A stretch of 64,000 bases of DNA from Adiantum capillus-veneris. Its lineage: Eukaryota > Streptophyta > Polypodiopsida > Polypodiales > Pteridaceae. Shown one piece after another: positions 10,121 through 20,682 of this stretch (the first letter of the stretch is position 1; every line of letters begins with the position of its first letter). The notes under the pieces are model-generated. The model was not told the origin of the DNA, made no database searches, and worked only from the letters and a program-made list of their open reading frames with translations. The position numbers and the translations under genes are program-made. The stretch covers positions 71,569,003 through 71,633,002 of the forward strand of contig CM043957.1 of assembly GCA_014529385.2 (NCBI GenBank). Direction: 5' to 3'.

Positions 10121-12370
10121 GTCTTGTACAACACCAGAGATTCTAATGGGGAGTGGGTGCCTCAAGTGTTCCCCGAAGGCGCTTGTTCATGCACCCTGCA
10201 GCCACTGGGCCTCATCGTGTTTGCGATTGTGGCAACTTGGATCAACATTGGAAAGAGAAGCTGCTTGGGTTCAAAGACCATAGGATCAATGGGATGGTGG
10301 TTGTTGTTCAACATGTGTATTCAATGCCTAATATGCATTTGGGGCACACAATCCATGACTTTTTTCACCTAACTATAAGTTGCTTCTCTTTGTTGTTGCA
10401 ATAGACATATGCATTGAGTTGACCTATGTGTTCAAGTATGCTAGTATGTTTATTTTGGGCCATTTGATGTCTATGTAGATATATTTCCATCAAACTTGGT
10501 GAGCAACAACAATTATGAAGTCTCTCTGGAACCTTTCAAGGTTTTCATGTTGACATTGGTGCCATGATGCTTCCCAGCATGCAATCATCGATGCTACTGC
10601 AAAGCAGAATCTTCTTCTACACACACACACACACACACAATAGTGCCCACCTCTGAGCATTGTTATGGTAAGATCAATGGAATTGACATGCGATCACTTC
10701 TTAGCATGGAGTGGCGGTAGCCTGATGTTTGTCATCCATCTTATCCATAAAGGAGAAGATGGTTTCTAACATTGTTTCCTCGTTGAAGTTTGAGAAGGCT
10801 TTTAGGTTTGTAGGTTTAAGTTGATGTTGTCTCGTGCATGTTTTTGTGCATTTATTTAAGGCCCTGCCATTCAATGTCACACCCACTATGTTTATATGCA
10901 AGAATATGTCTTTTGAAGCATTACAACCCTGGTTAGGAGAGAAATGGGGATTTATAGAGGGTATGCATCAGGGAGATAGATGTTGATGTAAGCTACAGGC
11001 TTCAGGTATTGGGATATAGTACTTAGAAGTTTGCACAACTTTGTATATATGCTTCCACCTAGAGCTGTGGATGTGTAAGACTGAGAAATGGGTACCTCTA
11101 CAAAGCCTTGAAGGGAATCTTGTGACATTTGAAATTTATATTACAATGCCACATGATGTCTCTGAAACTATGCAAGTTAGTGATCGCACAAGCTAGCCCA
11201 AACATGTTGATGAGAGGAGATCGTCCCTCAACCTTTACCTCACGCCAACTATGGACGACGACGAGACAGGCAGCATGCGGTAATTGTCTTCCTTGTGTAA
11301 ATGGCCATCCCAATGTATTTTACTAACACGAAATTTCCCAGGATCTTTTGGACATGGAGGTGTGGACAGCTCGCAAGGTGGGAGAGAGCAATGTTTTTGG
11401 CCCATAAGCAGCCCCTGCAAACTACATCGGCAAACTACCCATGGGCGACATCTGCATTATCCACAAGGACTTCTCCCTTGATAGACATTTTTCTTAGTGG
11501 GTCTTGAAGGCTGTCAACAAGCTCTTGTGCTTGTCTACTATACCTCAGACTGTGCAAGTAGTTTTTCTTGTAAACAAATCCCTTGCAATGGCCACTTTTG
11601 GCATAGGTTTTTGTGGCAAGGTCTAAGCTCGTGTAGCTATCAATTAAGCCTTAGGAGTGGAAGACCCACAAGCCATAGCGGCCTCAGTCCTAACTTCCAT
11701 CCTACCTAATGCTCAAGCAAGATGCAAGGAAGTTGCACAATGCTTCCTAACAAAAAACCTGTAATGAGCCCCTTTTGTAATTTCATATATCAATATAATA
11801 TCAGTTTCATGTGTACTTTCCTATCTCGATTACAATTTGGTGTAAATACATGGATTTCAATAAAATATAATTTTCAAGTTCTGAATGGGCAAGTTTATTG
11901 TAAGTTTTATTAGCTGCCTTGAATCTTTATTTGGTATAGAGACATGGTGTTCATTAGATCAATTTATAAGCTATGATTGTGCAAGTGCTTTGTGGATCAG
12001 TCTCTATCTACTGTGACGATGTCAGGAGTCCCAACTTGCCAGACGGAGAGGTCAGCGTACAGGCAAGTAATTGTCACAGGATGTGTCATTAGCTTTCAAA
12101 TGGTATTCTTAATGCTAATGTTGTGCTGGATTTCTCCCAAAAAATGCAAAATTCCCTATCCACAAGGCACTTGTTTTGCCCAAAATTGATGTCTTGTGGA
12201 CAAGGGGTTTTTAACAGTGTTTGAGCCAAAAAGAAGCATATCTGGTGCCTTCCAGATGTCAATCAAAGGCATTTTGGTTGTTCTCTCAATCTTCCACAAG
12301 TACAGAAGGTTGGGAAGGCACTAGTAGCAAAAAAATTGTCAATGATTACTTTATTGGGTCTTAATTTCCA
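10121..12370. other. non-coding stretch, no recognisable gene
   Basis: This is the flank outside element A. Open frames on both strands are short and unlike any family I know. One near 10124-10400 reads GEWVPQVFPEG or NMHLGHTIHDFFH, depending on frame, without a domain. A short (CA)n run sits at about 10619-10640. The sequence is AT-rich from about 11750 to 11920. Nothing else is supported. Confidence 0.6.
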
Positions 12371-12518
12371 GTTGAAATACACACATCATATCTGTTTTGG
12401 CCATGGTGGTGCAGAAGGCCCCTGTCCACGGCTCCTGTTTGGCCCAAACTCACTGCCTTGTGGACGGGGGCCTTCTGCACCACCATGGTCAAAACAGAGA
12501 TGATGTGTGCATTTCAAC
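12371..12518. other. long hairpin: 59-bp inverted repeat with 30-nt loop
   Basis: Arms 12371-12429 and 12460-12518 are reverse complements with four differences, two of which would be G:U pairs in RNA. Both arms contain ccatggtggtgcagaaggcc or its complement. The loop (12430-12459) starts ggctcctgtttggccc. The size and near-perfect pairing fit a young MIRNA-type precursor, a small foldback element or MITE, or an inverted duplication. No TIR-plus-TSD pattern was found around it. No large ORF overlaps the stem convincingly. Confidence 0.85.
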
Positions 12519-13322
12519 AAATGGCACTTGAAGCAAGTTGTGAAGGTTTTGTAGCTCTAGCCAACAAAATACTCATCCACAACTCCCCGCCTCCCCGTCT
12601 CCCCCCTCCGTGTTCAATGGCATGGTGTGCAAGAACCACCCAACAATGTATAAAAGACTTATAAAAAATGATTGAACACAAATAAAATACAAAGAGATTA
12701 AATGACATAAGAAGCAACACATTCCAAAATGAGTAAGCATCATTTCATTTCCAAATTTGAAGTCGTTACATATCCATTGCAAAATGGTGTTGTTGTATGT
12801 ATTACTAGCTACAAGTTCGCTTGTACCCGACGGGCTAGTGCCAAATCTTTTTGCATTATAGTTACATGTTTGGCATGGATGGCACACAAGTTGGTATCCT
12901 CAAATAAGCCCACCAAGTATGCCTCTGCGGCTTCTTGAGTCCTTCGAGGCCGATGGGCTGCATGCGTAACTCACTGTTGTAGCTTTATACAATCTTCCCG
13001 CATGTCTACACAAAAGGAGCCCTTCAAATGAGAAGTTCCACACACTTTTAATAATGTCACGAATATCAGCAAAGGCTCTGCTAAAACAGCGCACTCTGCA
13101 AAGGATCTATGGATGAGAAGCTCCTTTGATGATCCCTTCCACCTAAAGGTGTCTCTTTCAAACTCAATATGGTACCCTCAAGCTTTGCAATCTTACCATC
13201 CTTGTCTTTCACATGTTGCTAAAGAGTTTGTGCTTCTTTCTCCCCATGAATGATCCTCTGTTGCAGACTAGCAGTGTTATGAATGATAACTTGGTGTCGA
13301 TGCATCCACCATTGCACACTAT
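12519..13322. other. non-coding stretch
   Basis: No ORF with recognisable content. The stretch includes a pyrimidine-rich run near 12590-12610 and otherwise ordinary AT-rich sequence. Confidence 0.6.
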
Positions 13323-14015
13323 GAGCTCTGGTAGTGGACAATCGCTTGCAGTAGCCAAGCATACCTAGCTCCCCTCTACCTACATATTGCAAGAAGGTAG
13401 GGAGACTATTGAATGTTGGATACACATAAACCAAAGGGTCATTGGGGTAGAGGCAACCATCCACCCAAAGGTCCACATCTGTGTGACCTGCATTGTGGCA
13501 TTTGTGTTGTATGCAATTCATAATGCTTGGAGGGTGCAAGCTCTTTTGACAATCAAATATGTACGCATTTCGTTTTTGACCGTGACGATCATGCTGTGGA
13601 TGGGAGATTTGTATTGTCATTTGTATCCATATCATGGAGAGATGGGTTTGTATAGCATAGAATGAAGGAGGTAAAGAGGGGCCAAGGTAGAGATTATGTG
13701 TTGCAAAGACCATTGTGTGCTCTCAGCTCCAATAGACGACAATCACTTGCATTATCCAAGAAGATTATGCTCCCCTCTATCTACATATTGTAAGAATGAA
13801 GCAAGGCTATTGAATTTTGGATACACATTGATGGTTGGATCATTAGGGTAGAGGCAACCATGCACCCAAAGGTCCACATTAGTGTGACCTGCACCATGAC
13901 GTTGTCGTGCAATTTGCAAGTAATGACGCTTTGAGGGTGCAAAGTCCTTTGGCAGCCAAACATGTAGAGAACCGTTTCAAACTTCACGATCTTGCTGTGG
14001 ATGGGAGGTTTGTAA
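13323..14015 (-). repeat. two diverged tandem copies of an exon-like unit (period 401 bp)
   Basis: 13323-13614 and 13724-14015 align at a 401-bp offset (for example gctcccctctacctacatattg against gctcccctctatctacatattg). On the minus strand the right copy begins FGCQRTLHP and the left copy FDCQKSLHP. The left copy, part of an open frame at 13219-13713, reads HTDVDLWVDGCLYPNDP and PTFNSLPTFLQYVGRGELG. The right copy keeps DLW, CLYPNDP and FLQYV but needs a frameshift. The protein family is not recognised. Preservation of the same peptide in both copies suggests it once coded for part of a gene, but no start, splice site or domain can be assigned. Confidence 0.6.
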
Positions 14016-14039
14016 TGCTTCCTAGCTCCATGGCAAGGG

Positions 14040-14400
14040 GAATAAAGCTGGCCTCAAGCAAGAGTGGAGAGCTACAACAAAGCCACGGAGGGAAGAGGTG
14101 AGCTATGGAGTGAAGAGCTGCAGGAGAGCTACGGAGTGGAGAGGAGAGCTAGGGGATGGAGAGATGCAAGAGAGCTATGGATTGGAGAACAGGGCTATGG
14201 AGTGGAGAGCTATGGGGGGGAGAGCTACAACAAAGCTATGGAGTGGACCTGCAATAAGGAGAGGGAAAGAGAAAGAGTGTGTGGTAAAAATTAGAAGAGA
14301 TAAGAGAGAGGGAGAGGAGTGAGAGAGGGAAGGAGGAAGAGTGTGTGCTGAAAAGTAGGACAGAGAAGAGAGAGGGAGAGGAGTGAGAAAGAGGGGAGTG
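14040..14400. repeat. purine-rich degenerate repeat
   Basis: Repeated gagctatggagtggaga-type units run from about 14068 to 14250. They are followed by AG-rich sequence (gagagagggagaggagtgagag occurs twice, near 14302 and 14370). ORFs through it are low-complexity artefacts. Confidence 0.8.
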
Positions 14401-14607
14401 ATTTGGAGGGAAATAAAAAAAGGTGAAAAGTTTCATATTTTGCAGGTCTAGCAGTGAGATTTTGAGAGAGAAAATTGACTTTTGGGTATACATATAGGTT
14501 GGGGAGAAGTTTTGAGTAAAAGTGAGGTTTTTTTTTTTTGAAGAAATTGATTTTTTGGGCGAGGCTATGAGTGCCCTTGATGATGTGGCAAAAAAGGGGG
14601 GGAGAGC

Positions 14608-14612
14608 GTAGT
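14608..14612. other. target-site duplication GTAGT, left of chromovirus C
   Basis: GTAGT immediately precedes the left LTR of element C (TGTCATAATAAC). The same five bases follow the right LTR at 35246-35250. A 5-bp duplication is what Ty3/gypsy integrases make, so both ends of element C are original. Confidence 0.92.
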
Positions 14613-16194
14613 TGTCATAATAACTAATGTCTATTCTTCTAAATGATTTTCTCATGTTAAACTGATCATTTAATATGGGGAAGTGCTAGGGGAGAAAAAG
14701 TTAGAATATTAGTTAAGCTGGCAGACCGGCCACAGTAGGGATCCAAAGGTCCAAAGGGGGGGCCATCTGCAAAAGAGCAATGTGCAACAATGGGCTTAAA
14801 AGACCCTAAGGTTCAGCCCATCAAGACTTCCAAAATGCTAACGTTCCAAGGTTGTGTCCAAAGGTCAAAAGCCTAGGGAAATTGGATGCTTTGTGTGTCC
14901 CAAAAGTCTTTCTCAAGCCCTACAAAGGAGGGGGCGAGCCCAAGAAGTAGGGGATGAGAGAGAAACTCACTCACACACACACACACACACACACACAAGC
15001 TTCCTTTGTACACAAGGGGAAAGAGGGACATATGTCAACTCCCTTGCCCATATGCCCACAAGGTGTACTCAAATCCTATTGGATGGCCTTGGAGGTGGAC
15101 CAATGAGAATTAGGCTAGAGTAAATCTAGTTTAATTAATTTAAAAACACTTAATAAAAGAACCAATAGGAATTAAGCTCTTAGAAGACTATTGGACAGTC
15201 TCCCAAGGGGTCCAATGAGCATTCAACAGCCCAATGGCTTGCCTGATTCCTATTGGCCAGGAGAAAAAGGGGTCCAATGAGAGTTTAGTAATTGCATTAA
15301 TTAATTAGCAAAAGCTCTCACAAAAGGGAAAGGGAGACGCATGTCAAAAGGCTATCACTTATGCTGCTTAATTTCCATTGGCTAGGCTGGGGGAGGTCCA
15401 ATAGAGCTGTAGCATGAGCAATTAGCAAGGGGGTCGACCAAGAGAGAGAGGGAGCTGATTTTCTCAAGGCATTAGTCACTTACACACTCACACAAGCTCA
15501 TGTGTAGAGTAAAAAGACTCTCTCTCTCTTCTCAAGCTTTAATGGAAAGCTTATCACCTACTCCAAGCTTGTGAGAAGGGAGGCCTACACCAACAACTCT
15601 TGGCTTTGTGATGCAAATCCAACCAAGAGCCAAGCTTCAATGCATGCTCATCTCCTCTAACATGCTAATTACTAAGCTAATCTATGCTAATATGAGTGAT
15701 TATGTGAGGAGATGTACATCTTTCTCGTAAGACTATTGCTTCTTCCTCTCAATCTACTCTCATACCCCGCTGGCTCTCACCATCTTCGAAGGTGTGTGAG
15801 GTTTTGGGTCTCAGACCGTGAGGGAATTGATGTTGTGTTTGATAAGAGTTTTGCTTAGTGCTTGAAGTTCCCATCTTCATTGCACTAACTAGTATTGAAG
15901 GAACACAAAGAATTGTATTGTAAAATGTCTCTCTTGATGGGAGAAACCATAATACAAAGCCTTTTGGAGGGGGGACCGGCTCCATGCAAATCCGGTCCTC
16001 AACTGTTGTCAATTGCTTTATTTCTCTCTCTTTTGAAGTATTGTTCATGCTATCTAACTAGGTGTTATACTTTTTGTTGCTCTCTCCACCCAAGCACTCT
16101 TGTTATTCTCATTAGGAATCTATTCTAATGAAATGCTCACTATGTTCATGCTATTTTCCGTTACACACAAGTTACTAGAGCATTAAATGTTACA
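14613..16194 (+). repeat. 5' LTR of chromovirus C (1582 bp)
   Basis: It starts TGTCATAATAACTAATG and ends TTAAATGTTACA. It aligns along its whole length with 33684-35245 and differs by scattered substitutions and small indels. It contains a short (CA)n run near 14970-14996. Several minor ORFs in it have no protein-family content. The U3 promoter and polyadenylation signals must lie here by family logic, but I could not fix a TATA box with confidence. Confidence 0.93.
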
Positions 16195-16195
16195 T

Positions 16196-16207
16196 TGGTA
16201 TCAGAGC
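16196..16207 (+). promoter_or_regulatory. primer binding site of chromovirus C (tRNA-Met type)
   Basis: TGGTATCAGAGC begins one base after the LTR end at 16194, matching the 3' end of initiator tRNA-Met. A roughly 370-bp leader leads to the first ATG in the gag frame at 16574. Confidence 0.93.
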
Positions 16208-16573
16208 ACAAGGTTTCTCTTTTCTTGCTCAAGAAGGGAGGTCCTCAAGCTAGCTATAAATGGTTGGTATTATTAATTGCATGTAAGTAAAATAGGAAAT
16301 TTTCAGCCTTGCAGTGCACCTACCTTTGTGCAGTTAACGGGGCATCACTGTCGAGAGCTATGGTCTTAATAGTGGAGTCCTATGGGGCTTGCCTATGGCT
16401 TAACCACTATTGAGCTATTAGAAGCTTGACAGGAGCCGGTGATGTTTTGGTGTTGAACAACCCTCTCTTCTATTCCTTGCAATTAATGGTATTCGAGCCA
16501 CGGGTACAGTAGCTTGAGTGCTTTTTCTAAATGGGTAAAGAGGAGTAGCAACTAGGGTTTGAAAGTTGGTAAA

Positions 16574-17817
16574 ATGGATTACAATAGTAAAGAGAGTGAA
16601 ATTAATGTTGATAACTTTGATTTTGCTAATGAGCAGGCTACTAATGATGCCCCGATGCTTGTTAACTATCTTGTTCTAGGCTTCAACAAGCCATTGGAAA
16701 TCTATCCCTCCAAAGTTAAGTGCAATGGCAGCTTCGTGCTCATGGGATTCTCCAAGCTCCCCACCATGACAAGAGAGCACCTAGGAAGCCTCCTTGCGAG
16801 ACTTCCAAAAGAGGCCTCTCTCCGATTCGGGAAGAAGAAGAGGCTCCATATGAAGGGCTCAGAAATTCGCTCCTTGATGACGCATCTCCTTCTCAAAGGA
16901 GAATTCAAGAACCCCCACCGAAGGAACAAGAAAGAAGTGAGTTTCCTGCCACCTCGGTGGAGATGGCTCCACGAAGACGGCGGGCTAAACGCTCTCCTTC
17001 ACCTCCAAAACGGAGAAGACCATCACATACTTCTCCACACCCTACTTCAAAGAGGGATGACAAAAATCAAGAGAAGAAAAAGGTGAGAAAGAGGACACCC
17101 TCTTCTCCATCTTCTTCATCCTCTTCCTCTTATGAAAGTGATGGTGAAGACAAAGAAGATCAAGGCAAGAAAAAGGTCACCCTCTTCTCCATCTTCCTCA
17201 AATTTTTCACCTTTTGAAGAAAGTGATGGTGCAACCTTTGAACCATCAAAAAGAAGAGGCCATAGGAAATGCTATGCCACGTGGAAGAGGTCGTCCAAGC
17301 TTAATAAGTTCAAAGAGGGAGGGAAGAGCATCTCTTTCCTTACCTACGATGGCACCTTTGGTGCTACGAACAAAGTCTTGGCCTTTATCCAACAATTTGA
17401 TGCGGCGTTTGGAGATGAGGGCTTCATGGAGTCCTCTAAGCTACACCATGTAGCTATGCACTTTCAAAAGTCCGCCAAAAAATGGTGGTTCAGCCTACGG
17501 GCCAACGGTGAAGCTCCACAAACATGGAAAGGTTTAAGAGCTTCAATTATGAAGCAATTTTTGGCCACCGATGCCAAAGACAAAGTTGGCAAAGCTTGAA
17601 GCTCTCTCCCTACGAATCCATTCACAAATATGTAGACAAGTTTTGGGACTTACAACTCAAAGCCACTGTCTTCAAGAAGTTGGATTTTGGAGAGCAAAAG
17701 CAACAATTTTGTGCGGGCTTAACTGAAAAAATGGCGGAGTATGTCAACTCCCAAAGGCCACGCACCATATCGGCGGTTATACACCATACTATGGTGGCTT
17801 CTCAAATCAATTTCTAA
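16574..17817 (+). pseudogene. chromovirus C Gag, frameshifted
   Basis: The first ATG gives MDYNSKESEINVDNFDFANE. The frame then changes near 16720-17090, where a charged Arg/Lys/Ser-rich stretch is read (RRRRAKRSPSPPKRRRP, SSSSSSYESDGEDKEDQ), and again into the capsid at about 17280-17599 (FLTYDGTFGATNKVLAFIQQF, KKWWFSLRANGEAPQTWKG). A final shift continues it in 17583-17817 (LSPYESIHKYVDKFWDLQLK, QQFCAGLTEKMAEYV). The last two parts are a retrotransposon Gag domain. At least three frameshifts disable it. The neighbouring zinc knuckle and protease are also in a new frame. Confidence 0.88.
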
Positions 17818-17863
17818 ACGAGGGCTAAAATAAATTTTAAGCCCACAGAAAACAAGGGTTCCA

Positions 17864-18588
17864 ATGAGCCAGGGGAAGGACAATGTCCAAAAGTCTCCTA
17901 AGGGCAACTCCAACAAAGCTAAAGAGAAGGGAGTTTACAAAGGCAAAAATAAACTCTCTCCTGAAGAGCTTGAGTGTTATCGCAAAGATAACCGTTGTTT
18001 CAAGTGTGGCGAGCAAGGGCATGCGTACCGCGCTTGTTCCCAAAAGAACACCCGCCATGAACCTCCTAGAGCTACCTTGGTCGAAATCCAGGAGGAGGAA
18101 ACTCACCACAAAGGATCTCCTCTATGCCATGCTTGGGGAAAGGTAAGAGAACATGATGCTTTTATTCTCTTTGACACTGGTTCTACTCACAATTTCATAT
18201 CCACAGAGTTGGCCACCAAGCTAGGCATACAAGCTTACGAGATGGGAGATGTCCTACCCGCAAACGGTGCTTTCAAGGGCAAGAAGCTTCAATCACTCCC
18301 TTAATCGGGAAATTGAGGCTCCATGTCCAAAGTTATGTGGACAAAGAGGACTTCTTTATCTCTCTTCTCAAGCATGAGGATGTAATCCTAGGGGCACCAT
18401 GGTTTGATCGCATGGCTGCCAATGTTAAATTCCCTGAAAGGAGAATCTCCTTTAGGTTCAGGGAAAAAGATATGTACATAGATGCCAAGAAAATGGGTAA
18501 CACCATACCCATTGTACATACACAAGCTTTCAATAAGCCAATAAAGAGCTCTATTTCCATGTACATGATTTTTGTTAAAGACTCTTAA
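17864..18588 (+). pseudogene. chromovirus C zinc knuckle and retropepsin
   Basis: A canonical CCHC knuckle, CFKCGEQGHAYRAC, lies near 17998-18039. It is followed by the protease, with active site ILFDTGSTHNFIS near 18164-18202 and then ELATKLGIQAYEMGD. A stop at 18302-18304 breaks the frame. The remainder, LRLHVQSYVDKEDFF and DVILGAPWFDRMAANVKF, continues in 18313-18588. The DTG catalytic triad is intact, unlike in chromovirus D (DRG). The sequence LCHAWGKVREHDAF upstream of the active site is shared with D (LCRAWGKVRDQT), showing that the two chromoviruses are the same lineage. Confidence 0.9.
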
Positions 18589-18807
18589 TATGAACCTAAT
18601 GTTTTAGCAAAAGAAACTATACACAATCAAAAGGAATTAGAGTTATCCAATTTTCTCAAGGGGTTTTAAGATGTCTTTATTGACGACATCCCTTGTGAGC
18701 TACCTCCTAAACGAGGCAATAATGGCCATTCAATTGAACTTCTTCCAGGAAGTTCACCGCCTAACAAACCTCCTTATAGAGTTTCTCAAGCTCAACAAGA
18801 GGAGATT

Positions 18808-20139
18808 ATGCGGCAAGTGCATGAGTTAGTTGAGAAGGGTGTGGTAAGGCCTAGCTCATCTCCATTTTGTTCTCCTGTGCTACTAGTGCAAAATCGTATG
18901 TGTGTCGACTATAGAGCACTAAATAGGATCACTATCAAGAATAGGTTTCCCGTTCCACGGGTAGAAGACCTATTTGATAAGCTACAAGGGTCCACCTACT
19001 TCAGTAGGATTGATCTAAAAAGTGGCTACCATCAAATAAGGATAGTTGATCAAGACATTGTAAAGACCGCATTTTGCACTACATTTGGTCTTTACGAATA
19101 CATTGTCATGCCTTTTGGCTTGACCAATACACCATCCACATTCAACCGCTTGATGGAGAAGCTATTCAAGCCTCACCGAACCTTTACTCGAGTGTTCTTT
19201 GATGATATCATCATCTATTCTAATTCATTAGACAAACACAAGCAACACCTCCAGGTAATATTTCAAGTTTTAAGAGAGAATAAACTTTATGTTACTCGAA
19301 AGAAAAGTGAATTTTTCCTACAACAGTATTTAAGTCACATTATCTCTCAAGATGGCATCCAAATGGATCCATCAAAATTAGAGGTAATAAAAGGATGGCC
19401 TAAACCAAGGAATCTTCATGAACTAAGAAGCTTTATAGGTATGTGTGCATACTATAGACGCTTCATAGAAAAGTTTTCACTAATAGCAGGACCATTACAT
19501 GACCTAACAAAGAAAAACGTAAGGTATACATGGTCTGCCAAGGAGAACAGTGCTTTCGAAAAGCTTAAAGAAAAGCTTATCTCTCAAATTGTGCTTACAC
19601 TACCGGATCTCTCAAAGCCATTTGAGGTCCAATGTGATGCTTGTGGTGATTGCCTTGGAGCTGTTTTGCTCCAAGAAGGGCATGCCATAGGCTATGTAAG
19701 TCGAAGGCTCGACCGTGTTGAGCAAGCTCTAGGCATATATGAAAAGGAACTCCTCGCATTTCTACATGCCTTAGACTCATTGAAGCACTATTTATTGGGA
19801 ACTCCTTTCATTCTGCAAACGGATCACCAAAGTCTTAAGTACTTCATGACGCAGACCAAGCTCTTCGACAAACAAATGAGGTGGGAAATTTTTCTTTTGC
19901 AATTTCATTTTCATATTGCTCACATTGCTAGCAAGCATAATCAAGTAGCCGATGCACTCTCAAGACGGCCGAGAGTGAATGCGGTTTCCATAGCAACTCA
20001 AAATGATCTATCTTCTATGATAGATGAGTATACTATTGATCTTGATTTTAGAGATGTGATTTCAGCCCTTGCATTAGGAAAGAAAGAGGAACCATTTACC
20101 TTACAAGATGGTTATCTTCTCTATGGCAATAGACTATGC

Positions 20140-20142
<3 letters not shown>
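18808..20142 (+). pseudogene. chromovirus C reverse transcriptase and RNase H
   Basis: One long frame encodes the RT palm and fingers ([54 protein letters not shown]), the catalytic FFDDIIIYS at residues 130-138, and the connection (GMCAYYRRFIEKFS). RNase H then follows with its acidic residues in place: D277 (VQCDACG), E314 (YEKEL), D339 (QTDHQSL) and D382 (ADALS). Between VLLVQ and MCVDY about six residues present in chromovirus D (KKDGSW) are missing. The frame runs into a (CT)n tract at 20143, where element B sequence begins; the Leu/Ser tail is not chromoviral. The N-terminal link from protease is broken by stops. Confidence 0.92.
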
Positions 20143-20216
<74 letters not shown>

Positions 20217-20527
20217 ACACACACACACAAGGAGATGAAGAAGAAGAAGATGGAGATGGAGCAAGAGCACTCTTCAATTGCACAAATGAGAGAATGAGTG
20301 AATTTTAGGTTTAGTTGACTTTTATATGAGCTCGCCCCATTCACACTTGGGCGCCCACACTTAGCCAATCTTACCCAAACGTTATACGTTCTAGTTTTAG
20401 AGTGCGCCTCTCATCGGCGATCACTCTTACCCTTTTCCTATTGGACCGACAAGCTCGGTACCTGACTCTACCAAATAAATAATACGACGTCCATTGTAGG
20501 TGATAGGAATGTACGTGAGGGTTAACA
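20143..20527 (-). repeat. 3' LTR of element B, outer part lost
   Basis: From the (CT)n run (20143-20212) onward the sequence matches the right LTR: tcgcatacacacaca, aggagatgaagaagaag, aatttaggtttagttgac and the end gtgagggttaaca at 20527. The first part of the LTR (about 230 bp, present at 32446-32672) is absent. Instead, chromovirus RT-RNase H coding sequence abuts the microsatellite. Confidence 0.92.
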
Positions 20528-20682
20528 TGCCCCCCTTCTTGATGTAGATTCTATCCTCGGAATCTATTGAGTTGAAGCTCATTCGTCCGTTGTAGGTGAT
20601 AGGAATGTACGTGAGGGTTAACATGCCCCCCTTCCTGATGTAGACTCTGTCCTCGGAAGCTATTGAGTTGAAGCTCGTTCGT
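20491..20682. repeat. 96-bp tandem duplication across the LTR/PPT boundary
   Basis: 20491-20586 and 20587-20682 are near-identical copies. Each contains tgtaggtgataggaatgtac, the LTR terminus gttaaca, and the pyrimidine tract tgccccccttc that is the complement of the polypurine tract. The element therefore has two LTR-end/PPT modules in a row. Confidence 0.93.
20528..20540 (-). promoter_or_regulatory. polypurine tract of element B
   Basis: The minus strand reads AAGAAGGGGGGCA directly before the LTR start TGTTAACCC. This is the expected plus-strand priming site. A second copy lies 96 bp further in. Confidence 0.85.

Noticed and set aside
10124-10404. Two overlapping plus-strand ORFs right of element A as host exons
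   Set aside because: Both frames look equally plausible, neither has a domain, and no splice signals were convincing.
13219-13713. 164-residue minus-strand ORF as a real gene
   Set aside because: No start context, domain or splice structure. It overlaps a duplicated, frameshifted unit, so I list only the repeat.
16196-16207. tRNA gene at the tRNA-like sequences (1672, 9471, 16196, 32424)
   Set aside because: Only 12-18 bases match tRNA 3' ends; position beside LTRs shows they are primer binding sites.
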